DNA of 14,053 nt, taken from Oscillospiraceae bacterium (GTDB taxonomy: Bacteria; Bacillota_A; Clostridia; Oscillospirales; Oscillospiraceae). Location: NCBI GenBank assembly GCA_017537045.1, contig JAFYLN010000150.1, positions 1-14,053 of the forward strand, written 5' to 3'. The notes below the pieces were generated by a model. It had not been told where the DNA came from. It saw only the letters and a program-made list of their open reading frames with translations, and did not search any database. A program made the position numbers and the translations under genes. Shown in pieces: positions 6,445 to 13,732 of this stretch; the stretch's first letter is position 1; every line of letters starts with the position of its first letter.

Positions 6445-7446
6445 ATGTGCTGTCTGTTTGGCCTCATCGACACCACCAGACAAATGTCTGACATCCAAAA
6501 GCGGAGGCTCATCTCTTGTCTGGCTGAAGCCAGCGAGATCCGGGGCAGGGATTCCACGGGCTACGCCTGCAACACCAGCGGCCGCCTTTACATCAAGAAG
6601 GCCCCTGTTCCTGCCCATCGGATGAAATTCCGAATCCCCAAGGATGCCTGCGTTATCATGGGCCACACCAGAATGACCACTCAGGGCTCTGCCGCCAGAA
6701 ACTACAACAATCACCCCTTTACCGGCAAGGTGGCCGATGGTCAGTTTGCTCTGGCGCACAACGGCGTCCTGAGCAATGATGACCTTCTGCGGAGCATCCA
6801 TGATCTGCCCAGAAGCCGAATCGAAACAGACAGCTTTGTGGCGGTTCAGCTGATTGAGAAAAGGAATTCCTTTGACTTCAACGCCATCCGATTCATGGCT
6901 GAGGAGGTCAAGGGAACTTTTTGTTTTACGCTGCTGGATCAGGAGGATCGGCTGTACATTGTCAAGGGCAATAACCCCCTGTGCCTGTACCGCTTCCGGG
7001 ATGGATTCTATGCCTACGCCTCTACACGAGAGATCCTGGAGGAAGGGCTGGAAAGGGCAGGCTACAGAGGGCATCCTTACGAGGAGATTCCCATCCAGTC
7101 CGGCGAGATCCTGATGATCGATCCCCAGGGCAGCATTATCCGGGAGCACTTCCAGCCGCCCGTGGCCTACAGCTATACCCATATGTACAGCTTTTACGAC
7201 CGTGAAGACGAGATTTCTGCAGAGTACAGGAATTACATGATGAATTTCGCAGAGTCCTTGGGCGTGCCCCGGCGGGAACTGGAGTGGCTGGCGTCCTTTG
7301 GCTATCCCGATGACGACCTGGAGGAGTGCGTGTACGACAGCGCCTACAGAAAGAGCTGCCTGGAATTCACGGGCTATTATGACGAAATGGAGGAAGAATA
7401 TGAAAGTTTTGCTGATCACCCCTGGCGCTGCGCCGCAGGTGCTTGA
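6445..7446 (+). CDS. Class II glutamine amidotransferase
   Basis: The start at ATG 6445 is fixed by biochemistry as well as by AAGGAGG at 6431-6437: it puts Cys at position 2 (MCCLFGLID), the N-terminal nucleophile of this family after Met removal. Other family motifs are RGRDSTG (33-39), GHTRMTTQG (73-81), NNHPF (88-92), AHNGVL (104-109) and ETDS (127-130). All the glutaminase residues I can check are present. At 333 residues it has the glutaminase domain plus an acidic C-terminal tail (about 250-333), without the synthetase or isomerase domain of PurF, GlmS or AsnB. It would release ammonia from glutamine, presumably for the amidoligase two bases upstream. It overlaps the next gene by 47 bp. 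Confidence 0.88.
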   Translation: MCCLFGLIDTTRQMSDIQKRRLISCLAEASEIRGRDSTGYACNTSGRLYIKKAPVPAHRMKFRIPKDACVIMGHTRMTTQGSAARNYNNHPFTGKVADGQFALAHNGVLSNDDLLRSIHDLPRSRIETDSFVAVQLIEKRNSFDFNAIRFMAEEVKGTFCFTLLDQEDRLYIVKGNNPLCLYRFRDGFYAYASTREILEEGLERAGYRGHPYEEIPIQSGEILMIDPQGSIIREHFQPPVAYSYTHMYSFYDREDEISAEYRNYMMNFAESLGVPRRELEWLASFGYPDDDLEECVYDSAYRKSCLEFTGYYDEMEEEYESFADHPWRCAAGA

Positions 7447-7768
7447 AATCGAACATTCCCTGAAGAATATGCAGGAGCTCGTAGGAGGCACTATCGAGGC
7501 CATCTATCCCTTTGAGGATACGGTTGCTCTGGTCTGTAATGACGAAGGCAAGCTCCTGGGCCTGCCTTTGAACCGCACCGTCCGTGATCCCGCCACCGGT
7601 CAGATTGTGGATATCATCGCGGGAACCTTCTTCATCTGCGGTCTGAGTGAGGATGACTTTGCATCCCTGACCGATGACCAGATCCAGCGCTATACCCAGA
7701 TGTTCCGCCACCCGGAAGTCTTCATCCAGAGCGATTCACAGATCGTGATCCTCCAGATGGAAGAGTAA
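7400..7768 (+). CDS. DUF3846 domain protein
   Basis: A 122-residue protein read from ATG 7400, with GGAGGAA about seven bases upstream inside the preceding gene. Characteristic stretches are MKVLLITPGAAPQVLEI at the start, YPFEDTVALVCNDEGKLLGL in the middle and IVDIIAGTFFICGL after it. I recognise these as DUF3846, a small family frequent on clostridial conjugative elements and phages. Its function is not known. Overlap and order place it as the third member of the amidoligase / amidotransferase operon, perhaps a partner or substrate protein. A perfect terminator follows. Confidence 0.85.
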   Translation: MKVLLITPGAAPQVLEIEHSLKNMQELVGGTIEAIYPFEDTVALVCNDEGKLLGLPLNRTVRDPATGQIVDIIAGTFFICGLSEDDFASLTDDQIQRYTQMFRHPEVFIQSDSQIVILQMEE

Positions 7769-7774
7769 AAAGAG

Positions 7775-7812
7775 ATCCGGTGTACCCCACAAGGTACACC
7801 GGATAATTTTTT
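7775..7812 (+). terminator. Terminator of the amidoligase operon
   Basis: A perfect 12-bp stem (7775-7786 with 7793-7804), a 6-nt loop, then AATTTTTT. It lies between convergent genes and touches the stop codon of the leftward HTH gene. Confidence 0.85.
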
Positions 7813-8002
7813 ATGATTCTGCTCTACATTTTTGGATGATGTACATCTCCAGACTCTTTTTCGGGATCCGCCAGCTGTTCTTTCCCACCCGGAAGCCCTT
7901 CAAAGCACCGGAGTTCAGAAGTTCATAGCAGCGATTGCGGCCAATCATCAACAGTTCACAAACATCAGCAACACAGAGAATGTCATTGTAATCAGAAAAC
8001 AT
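7811..8002 (-). CDS. Small HTH DNA-binding protein (excisionase/MerR-like HTH_17)
   Basis: A 63-residue protein from the ATG at 8002. An in-frame ATG six codons upstream (8020) has no ribosome site of its own, whereas AAGGAG inside those codons sits nine bases before the ATG at 8002, so I prefer the shorter form. The body reads LCVADVCELLMIGRNRCYELLNSGALKGFRVGKNSWRIPKKSLEMYI. This is the winged HTH of 'excisionase family' DNA-binding proteins (VADVCELL ... YELLNSG ... WRIPK). Such proteins are common on mobile elements as excision factors or regulators. It is distinct from the Tn916-type Xis at 13451. Confidence 0.8.
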   Translation of the reverse strand: MFSDYNDILCVADVCELLMIGRNRCYELLNSGALKGFRVGKNSWRIPKKSLEMYIIQKCRAES

Positions 8003-8101
8003 TTCAGTCAGCTCCTTCATGCTTTTATTACAGTTATGTTGCGTCAGTAAGCCCTGAATGTGTTGAATCTAAATGTGGTCAGTTTGAAGGAATAGCACAG
8101 A

Positions 8102-8140
8102 ATGGATAACCCACACACAATGAGAAACCAGTCTGCGTAA
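8102..8140 (+). other. Possible 12-codon leader peptide ending inside a terminator stem
   Basis: GAAGGAA (8086-8092) precedes ATG 8102, which opens MDNPHTMRNQSA and stops at TAA 8138-8140, in the loop of the hairpin at 8125-8156. This is the geometry of a translational attenuator, but the first gene downstream has its own promoter and no alternative hairpin was found. It may be chance. Confidence 0.25.
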
Positions 8141-8164
8141 AAATGCAGACTGGTTTTCTTTTTT
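8125..8164 (+). terminator. Strong rho-independent terminator
   Basis: A perfect 12-bp stem (8125-8136 with 8145-8156), an 8-nt loop and the tail TCTTTTTT. No intact rightward gene precedes it before 7768, so its normal transcript is unclear. It shields the cargo downstream from read-through. The whole stretch 8003-8462 otherwise holds no gene that I can support. Confidence 0.8.
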
Positions 8165-8297
8165 ATCCATTTTGCTTGGGGATCCGTGCAAAAATGTGGT
8201 ATGCAGTAGTCATTTTACCGCCACAGTCATAGCGGCATTTTGCGTTCTTGATATCCTGCGACCCCCAGCGTCTTCCCGAAGAACGAGAAAATCTACA
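8163..8297 (-). pseudogene. Possible 3' remnant of a leftward gene
   Basis: On the minus strand a frame open from just after an in-frame TAG (8298-8300) to a TAA (8163-8165) ends ...WGSQDIKNAKCRYDCGGKM and then TTAYHIFARIPKQNG. It reads like protein and has no start codon with a ribosome site. I cannot name the family, and it may be a chance frame in a conserved noncoding segment. Confidence 0.2.
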
Positions 8298-8396
8298 CTA
8301 TATCAGTCTTCCGTTTTAGCCTAGTTATTGTTTTGACCTCTGCTTTAAGAAAGCGAAGCAAGTATACATTGGCACTTGCTCCAAAGATTCAAATCC

Positions 8397-8425
8397 TTGC
8401 GATTAGAGGCGAATAATAGTATAAT
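8397..8425 (+). promoter_or_regulatory. Promoter of the ATPase/HNH operon
   Basis: TTGCGA (8397-8402) and a perfect TATAAT (8420-8425) are spaced 17 bp. The start of transcription would fall near 8432, about 30 nt before the ATG at 8463. The cargo therefore has its own promoter, independent of the element's operons. Confidence 0.65.
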
Positions 8426-8462
8426 GCAGATAACCAAAATATGTAAGGGGAGATGTAGTTGC

Positions 8463-10409
8463 ATGAATATGGAGTTGCTTTACGTTTGGATTGGCGAAAA
8501 TGAAAGTGGATTTATTCAGAATCAGGGCTTTCATTTTTCTCCAGAGTACAGGTTTACAATGGAGTTCAACAAGACCGAGGGCATCTATTATCTGGACTGT
8601 ATACACAAAGAGGATTCTCTAAACATTTGGAATACGGGAAACCTCTGTGGTTTGACCGCTGTCGTAGGAGAAAATGGTACAGGCAAGACTACACTCATAA
8701 AATCGCTACTGATGCCGAATAACAACGATGCAAAACTAATGGTCTATAAGTTTGGCGACGAATTTTATATATGGAATTTTCTGAAGCGAAAGGTTCGGTA
8801 CTGGATTGATACAATCAAAGAGAATGATCCTAACGGCATAAGGCAAATCCCGATTTGCATGACCAATGCACAGGGTGGACGCTTCGACAATCTGCTAAGT
8901 AATGTGGCTGTTTTTTCTCCGGACACAGATATACGCTATCATTTTAGTGTGGATTCTTGGTCTTGTGCTCACACGAGACCGATACCTGAACTTGTTACCC
9001 TATACAGAGATCATACCGACATAGAGTTCGATAAACTTGCAGTGATGAATTATTACCATCATCAGTTTATAAAGTCGATTGAAAAGACGGATGATACTGA
9101 ATCCAACAAGCAGGAATCGTTATTGAAAGTCAACAGCACGCTAACCATTGGACTTAGCAGGTCGTTTTCCAAGATTATCGATATGGTATGCAAAATATAC
9201 TGGGATGCGCCGACGGAAAGACTGGAAACACATCTCAAAAAATATCGCAAGCGGTTTCGCAATTCACACAGTCTTACGGATCGATTATGGCTACTTCTGC
9301 TTGCTGATTTGTACTATTTGGTAGATACAACCTATATGTGCAATCGTTGGGAACAACTTAGCGTCGAACCAAGGGAATTTACTCTAGTACTTTTGCAGGC
9401 AACCAAGAACGAACGAGTTCTTAATCAACGACTAGTTTCCCATTATACGCAAGCTGTTGATGAAATTGATGAACTACAAAAAATATTCAAAGAATTAGAT
9501 AGTACTACATCGGTACCACCAGCGGAAGATAGTGAAGAGAATACCATAATACTTGCTTTCGATGAGAATCCGGAAGTGTACATGAGTTTTTGTAAATACA
9601 TCTCCGACTTGCTACGCAAAAAATATTCTTTTGTTCTAAGTAATCTATCCATTGGAATGTCGGAGCTTTCTTCCGGAGAAAGAGCAATGCAGAATATCTG
9701 CGCTTGGATGACTATTGCATCTAACAGTGCAATACGAGAGAAACTTTCGCAGGATAAAAATATTCTTTTGCTTCTGGATGAGGTAGATTTGTATATGCAT
9801 CCTGAATGGCAGCGAAGATTCCTTGATTTCATGGCGAGAGAATTGGAATTGCAGTTTCCGGATTATCGGATTCAGGTTGTGATCACAACTCATTCCCCTC
9901 TTATTCTTTCGGATGTTCCCAGCGGAAACATAATTTATTTGGGCAGAAAAAGTAGTCGATGCAGAATTGAAAATGGGCCTGAAAAAACGGAAACTTTTGG
10001 AGCGAACATCTTTACACTATTGAAGGATTCGTTCTATTTGGAGCGATCCCTCGGAGAGTTTGCCTATAATAGAATTCGCAAAGTTATCGATGATCTGCAA
10101 GCTCTGAAAAACTGGGGAAATGCCGATGACCTGAAACAGCGGAAACTGGAAGAATCTATCACTTATGAGCAACACCGCATGAACTGCAAAAAACACAAAC
10201 AACTGATCGATATCATTGGAGAGCCCGTAGTGAAGGGAAAGTTACAACGACTGTATACGGAGTTGTTTTCTGAAGATAAGGACACTTGTTTTGAAAAGCA
10301 GCTCACGGACATAAAGTCTATACTACAGACAATGGCTCCAGCTAAAAGGCAACGCCATATAGAGCAACTTAGTCGTATGCTGTCGGTGATGAAAGAGCAC
10401 ATGGATTGA
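8463..10409 (+). CDS. Large AAA/ABC-type ATPase (Septu PtuA-like)
   Basis: The start is ATG 8463, after AAGGGGAG at 8446-8453, giving 648 residues; a longer in-frame start overlaps the promoter and is unlikely. Walker A is GENGTGKTT (69-77), the ABC-type signature ELSSGERA begins near 401, Walker B is ILLLLDEVD (Asp439-Glu440), and the switch histidine is in TTHSPL (His477). Between Walker A and the signature lies a long, mostly helical insert of about 320 residues, as in SMC/RecF-like defence ATPases. No TOPRIM domain follows, so it is not an OLD nuclease. The HNH nuclease gene begins 10 bp after the stop. ATPase plus HNH is the plan of the Septu (PtuA/PtuB) anti-phage system and its retron-linked relatives. 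Septu-like is inference from gene order and motifs. Confidence 0.85.
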   Translation: MNMELLYVWIGENESGFIQNQGFHFSPEYRFTMEFNKTEGIYYLDCIHKEDSLNIWNTGNLCGLTAVVGENGTGKTTLIKSLLMPNNNDAKLMVYKFGDEFYIWNFLKRKVRYWIDTIKENDPNGIRQIPICMTNAQGGRFDNLLSNVAVFSPDTDIRYHFSVDSWSCAHTRPIPELVTLYRDHTDIEFDKLAVMNYYHHQFIKSIEKTDDTESNKQESLLKVNSTLTIGLSRSFSKIIDMVCKIYWDAPTERLETHLKKYRKRFRNSHSLTDRLWLLLLADLYYLVDTTYMCNRWEQLSVEPREFTLVLLQATKNERVLNQRLVSHYTQAVDEIDELQKIFKELDSTTSVPPAEDSEENTIILAFDENPEVYMSFCKYISDLLRKKYSFVLSNLSIGMSELSSGERAMQNICAWMTIASNSAIREKLSQDKNILLLLDEVDLYMHPEWQRRFLDFMARELELQFPDYRIQVVITTHSPLILSDVPSGNIIYLGRKSSRCRIENGPEKTETFGANIFTLLKDSFYLERSLGEFAYNRIRKVIDDLQALKNWGNADDLKQRKLEESITYEQHRMNCKKHKQLIDIIGEPVVKGKLQRLYTELFSEDKDTCFEKQLTDIKSILQTMAPAKRQRHIEQLSRMLSVMKEHMD

Positions 10410-10419
10410 GGTACTGTGA

Positions 10420-11778
10420 ATGATTCAAATCACGCAAAAGCAACTTGATATTAAGAAAATAAACAAAATATACGAAAAACTCATCGTACCCAAAGTAGAG
10501 GAAACGCTTCGTGATTTTGTGCAGAAGGAGAATTCTTACCGCCTGCATCCTGATACCTGGGTTCAGGACGCCCTTAAAATCACCATTTCTTTTCTAACGC
10601 ATTATGGTCTATATGGTTCTACTTTATCATCGGACGATCTCCGAGCGAATATTATGAAATACCTGCTTGACAGAGAAGATAATCCGCAGGAGTATCTGGA
10701 GGGCATCATTTTCTCTTTCTGGCGGTATGCCGCTAATGTTTGCATAGATAGGATTATTAGGGACAATGGTAAACACATAGATTACCTACCTGATAAGGAC
10801 ATCATAACATTGAGTAAATTGGAGGGAATCAAGAAGAAGGTCCTAGAGCAAACTAATCAGAATAAGCGGCGTGAAATCTTTCAAGATGTTTTGAATGATA
10901 GAATTTGTTGCTTATTATCTAATGCTTCTAAAAAGGATGTTATGGAATGGCTGTCAGGTATTCGAAGCATAGAGGACCAAGAAATTAATGCGATTGAGTT
11001 AGTACCGATGCTGAGCAATGCACTACACAGGAAAGATGAGACGAACGGTGCATTAGATTTGTTAGCAGGGATCTTTGCCTATGATGATATCCTGAATCGG
11101 AATCTTGTGGCGGGCACGCCACGACACCAACTACTGAGTGCGATGAATGTACCGGTGTGCCCATACTGCAACAGGCAGTATATCACACTTTTCTGTAACC
11201 CTCAAAAAGGCGGCAAAGCACAAAAAGATACCGTGAAGGAAACGACTGCAGACTTAGATCATTTTTACATCAAAAGCCAATATCCATATCTTTCACTGTC
11301 ACTCTATAATTTTATTCCTAGTTGCCAGATTTGTAATTCCAGATTTAAGGGTACCACGGATTTCTATGTTTATCCTCATATCTATCCATATAAAGAGGGA
11401 TTTGGTGATAATGTCAAATTCACCACGAAGTTGGATGAATTTCAAGCAGGCGATAACGGAACGATTGAACTAGCTACCTATTCTAGTAACGAGGCAGTTC
11501 AAAACTCGATATCCACTTTTATGCTGGAACATGTCTATCAAAGCCACACGGATTATGTGAATGACATACAAAGAAAAGCAGAAAAGTATAATGAGAAAAT
11601 GATTGCATCGCTAAAAAGTCAGTTTGGTGACCTCCTCGGAGATAGTCGCTCTATTATGGATGATCTTTACGGGCAGTATTTGGATCAGTCTAAATTCTAC
11701 CTACGTCCCCTCGCTAAATTGACTAAGGATATTCTTGCTGAAAGTTACGGTAGTGAACTCGAATGGGATAACATATAG
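10420..11778 (+). CDS. HNH endonuclease (Septu PtuB-like)
   Basis: A 452-residue protein with a complete beta-beta-alpha-metal (HNH) core: CPYCN (Cys247, Cys250), DLDHFYIK (His281 as the likely general base) and CQICNSRFKG (Cys302, Cys305, Asn306, Lys310). The two cysteine pairs should hold a structural zinc. The first 240 residues are helical, with no domain that I recognise, and the last 130 contain a helical tail. PtuB proteins are usually shorter, so this is an enlarged form or a related subtype. Translation starts 10 bp after the ATPase, with the weak ribosome site TGAGGT overlapping the ATPase stop. That suggests coupled expression and a protein complex in which the ATPase restrains or directs the nuclease. 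DNA or tRNA as target cannot be decided. Confidence 0.85.
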   Translation: MIQITQKQLDIKKINKIYEKLIVPKVEETLRDFVQKENSYRLHPDTWVQDALKITISFLTHYGLYGSTLSSDDLRANIMKYLLDREDNPQEYLEGIIFSFWRYAANVCIDRIIRDNGKHIDYLPDKDIITLSKLEGIKKKVLEQTNQNKRREIFQDVLNDRICCLLSNASKKDVMEWLSGIRSIEDQEINAIELVPMLSNALHRKDETNGALDLLAGIFAYDDILNRNLVAGTPRHQLLSAMNVPVCPYCNRQYITLFCNPQKGGKAQKDTVKETTADLDHFYIKSQYPYLSLSLYNFIPSCQICNSRFKGTTDFYVYPHIYPYKEGFGDNVKFTTKLDEFQAGDNGTIELATYSSNEAVQNSISTFMLEHVYQSHTDYVNDIQRKAEKYNEKMIASLKSQFGDLLGDSRSIMDDLYGQYLDQSKFYLRPLAKLTKDILAESYGSELEWDNI

Positions 11779-11893
11779 AGTTAGTTACGGGTGTTTATTC
11801 AGCATAAAATCTGTTTTCACATTCAAGCTGGATGTACGCATCTGGTTTACGATCAGTACTTAGAAACCATCCTTTGCACGTGAGGAAACTACT

Positions 11894-13657
11894 ATGGCCA
11901 GAAGAAAAACACATGAAGAATTTGTTCATCAGCTACATAACGTTAACCCTAGCATTAAGGTTCTTGGAAGCTATGTGACAGCGGTCGATCCCATCTTATG
12001 TGAATGTGAAATATGTGGCTATCAATGGCCTGGCATTCCAAACAATCTGGTTCGTGGTGAAGGCTGTGGTAACTGTGCGGGTCATCTTAAAAAGACAACC
12101 GCAAGCTTTACAGAAGAAATGAAGCGAATTAATCCCTCAGTGGAAATTGTTGGTGAATATATCAACAGCAAAGAAAAAATAGCATGTAGATGTATGATAT
12201 GTGACCACAAGTGGTCTCCTTTCCCTAGCAGCTTACTGAAAGGGCATGGCTGCAAATTATGTGCGGAAAAAGAGAATGGCAAGAAAAAGAGAAAAAGTAC
12301 AGACCAATTTATAGAGCAGCTTAGAGTCAAAAACCCTGGAATCCTTTTGTTAGAAGAGTATATTGATTGCAAAACACCAATTAGATGTATGTGCATATGC
12401 GGAAATGACCATTGGTATGTGTCTCCGAGTAATTTATTAAGAGGTTCTTTGTGCAAAAAATGTGCAACCCGCAAATTATCCGAAAGTCAAAAAATACATA
12501 ATCGTTCAAAAAAAGTGCCGAAACCACACAATGAATTTGTTGCTGAATGCGCAGATAAAAATCCAACGATTCTCGTCCTCGGTATTTATTCTGGTGCAGA
12601 CAATAAAATCGAAGCTCAATGCAAACGATGTGGACATATTTGGATCCCAGTTGCCCAGGCGCTTCTGCGAGGGTCCGGATGTCCAAAATGCCAGCGTAAA
12701 ATGCAAACCTCTTTCGCTGAACAAGCCATATTCTTCTATGTCAAAAAGAAATACCCGAATAGTGTCAACGGCTATAAAAATGGATTTGGAAGATCCGAAT
12801 TAGATATTTTTATCCCTGAACTCCAAATCGGCATCGAGTATGACGGACGAAAATGGCACAAAAACAAGGAAGCTATCGAAAAGAGAAAATACGAAATCTG
12901 CCAAGAACAACTCATTACGCTAATCCGAGTGCGTGAAAGAAAAATCAAGAATGTTGCTACTATCTGTGATAGCATTATTTACTCGGAATACGGCGACACG
13001 AAAAAGTATTCCAGCCTTGACCAATGTATCCAGGAGCTACTGCATGCACTAGATATCGCAACAGATGTTAATTGTGACCGCGATAGAATCAAAATACAAG
13101 AACAATACTTCACCTTGATTGAGAAGCAGTCGCTAGGCAATCTATACCCAAACCTCGTTGGCGAATGGCACCAACCAAGTAATGGAAACATTACGCCATT
13201 TATGGTTAAGCCCAAAAGTAATGTCCCATATTTCTGGGAGTGCCCGGACTGCAAAGAAATATATCCCGCACCGCCAGCAAATCGAATTAAAGGAACAGGC
13301 TGTGCAAGTTGTGCTGGAGTTAAAAGACTGACACAAGAAGAATTTGAAACCAAGGTGCATGCTAATCACCCCAATTTGAAACTTCTTGGTACTTACCACA
13401 ATACTCAAACTAAAATCGAATGCCAATGTACAGTACAGGAGGATATCATTATGTCTACCATCATCGAAAAAGTGCCTATTCACCAGAAGGTCACTTTGAC
13501 CATCCGCGAAGCCGCCGAGTACAGCAACATCGGAATCAACAAAATCGACAGCCTGCTCCGCACACCTAACTGCCCCTTCGTGCTCTTCATTGGCTCCAAA
13601 AAGCTGGTCAAGCGCAAGGAATTTGAACAGTTCATCAGCCAGACGCTGATTATCTGA
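11894..13657 (+). CDS. Zinc-ribbon repeat protein with Vsr/DUF559-like nuclease, 3'-truncated and fused in frame to xis
   Basis: The frame encodes 587 residues, but only about the first 512 belong to the original protein. Four similar zinc-ribbon repeats (about 6-64, 69-125, 135-191, 212-268) share a pattern of NP...LG.Y...I.C.C..C...W...P..LLRG.GC..C. A PD-(D/E)XK nuclease of the Vsr/DUF559 type follows (about 272-365), with SELDIFIPELQIGIEYDG carrying Asp304, Glu315 and Asp317, then His322. A fifth ribbon of DUF4379 type is at 412-475 (EWHQPSNG ... WECPDC ... GCASC). A sixth repeat begins at 480 and breaks off after Cys512, half-way through its metal site; the frame then runs straight through the xis ribosome site and gene. 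The start ATG 11894 has GAGGAA upstream. It lies 115 bp after the HNH gene and probably belongs to the same cargo. The repeats likely bind DNA. Activity of the truncated form is uncertain. Confidence 0.75.
   Translation: MARRKTHEEFVHQLHNVNPSIKVLGSYVTAVDPILCECEICGYQWPGIPNNLVRGEGCGNCAGHLKKTTASFTEEMKRINPSVEIVGEYINSKEKIACRCMICDHKWSPFPSSLLKGHGCKLCAEKENGKKKRKSTDQFIEQLRVKNPGILLLEEYIDCKTPIRCMCICGNDHWYVSPSNLLRGSLCKKCATRKLSESQKIHNRSKKVPKPHNEFVAECADKNPTILVLGIYSGADNKIEAQCKRCGHIWIPVAQALLRGSGCPKCQRKMQTSFAEQAIFFYVKKKYPNSVNGYKNGFGRSELDIFIPELQIGIEYDGRKWHKNKEAIEKRKYEICQEQLITLIRVRERKIKNVATICDSIIYSEYGDTKKYSSLDQCIQELLHALDIATDVNCDRDRIKIQEQYFTLIEKQSLGNLYPNLVGEWHQPSNGNITPFMVKPKSNVPYFWECPDCKEIYPAPPANRIKGTGCASCAGVKRLTQEEFETKVHANHPNLKLLGTYHNTQTKIECQCTVQEDIIMSTIIEKVPIHQKVTLTIREAAEYSNIGINKIDSLLRTPNCPFVLFIGSKKLVKRKEFEQFISQTLII
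13451..13657 (+). CDS. xis: Tn916-type excisionase
   Basis: A 68-residue protein, the usual length of this family (67 in Tn916). Characteristic parts are VTLTIREAAEYSNIGINKI (winged-helix recognition region), SLLRT and LVKRKEFEQFI. AGGAGG at 13437-13442 stands eight bases before the ATG, so it can be made independently of the upstream frame that reads into it. Xis directs Int towards excision by bending the ends of the element. It lies 75 bp upstream of int. Its GC-richer codons contrast with the AT-rich cargo immediately upstream. Confidence 0.88.
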   Translation: MSTIIEKVPIHQKVTLTIREAAEYSNIGINKIDSLLRTPNCPFVLFIGSKKLVKRKEFEQFISQTLII

Positions 13658-13667
13658 TTTTATGGGC

Positions 13668-13697
13668 TGGAGCCAGTGTCCACGGGCATTGGCTCCA
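13668..13697 (+). other. Hairpin between xis and int
   Basis: An 11-bp stem with one mismatch or wobble (13668-13678 with 13687-13697) and an 8-nt loop. It is not followed by a U run, so it is more likely an RNA processing, stability or attenuation element, or an Int/Xis-binding feature, than a plain terminator. Confidence 0.35.
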
Positions 13698-13732
13698 TTT
13701 CCCTAAACTTACATAGAAAGGAGTAACATCCC

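Noticed and set aside
6418..7503. Long minus-strand open frame (361 codons) opposite the amidotransferase gene
   Set aside because: It is the antisense shadow of a gene with complete family motifs and strong ribosome sites; its own translation shows no recognisable domain.
8463..10409. OLD-family nuclease (Gabija GajA-like) reading of the ATPase
   Set aside because: After the Walker B and switch-histidine region there is only a helical tail; no TOPRIM motifs are visible, and the partner is an HNH nuclease, not a UvrD-like helicase.
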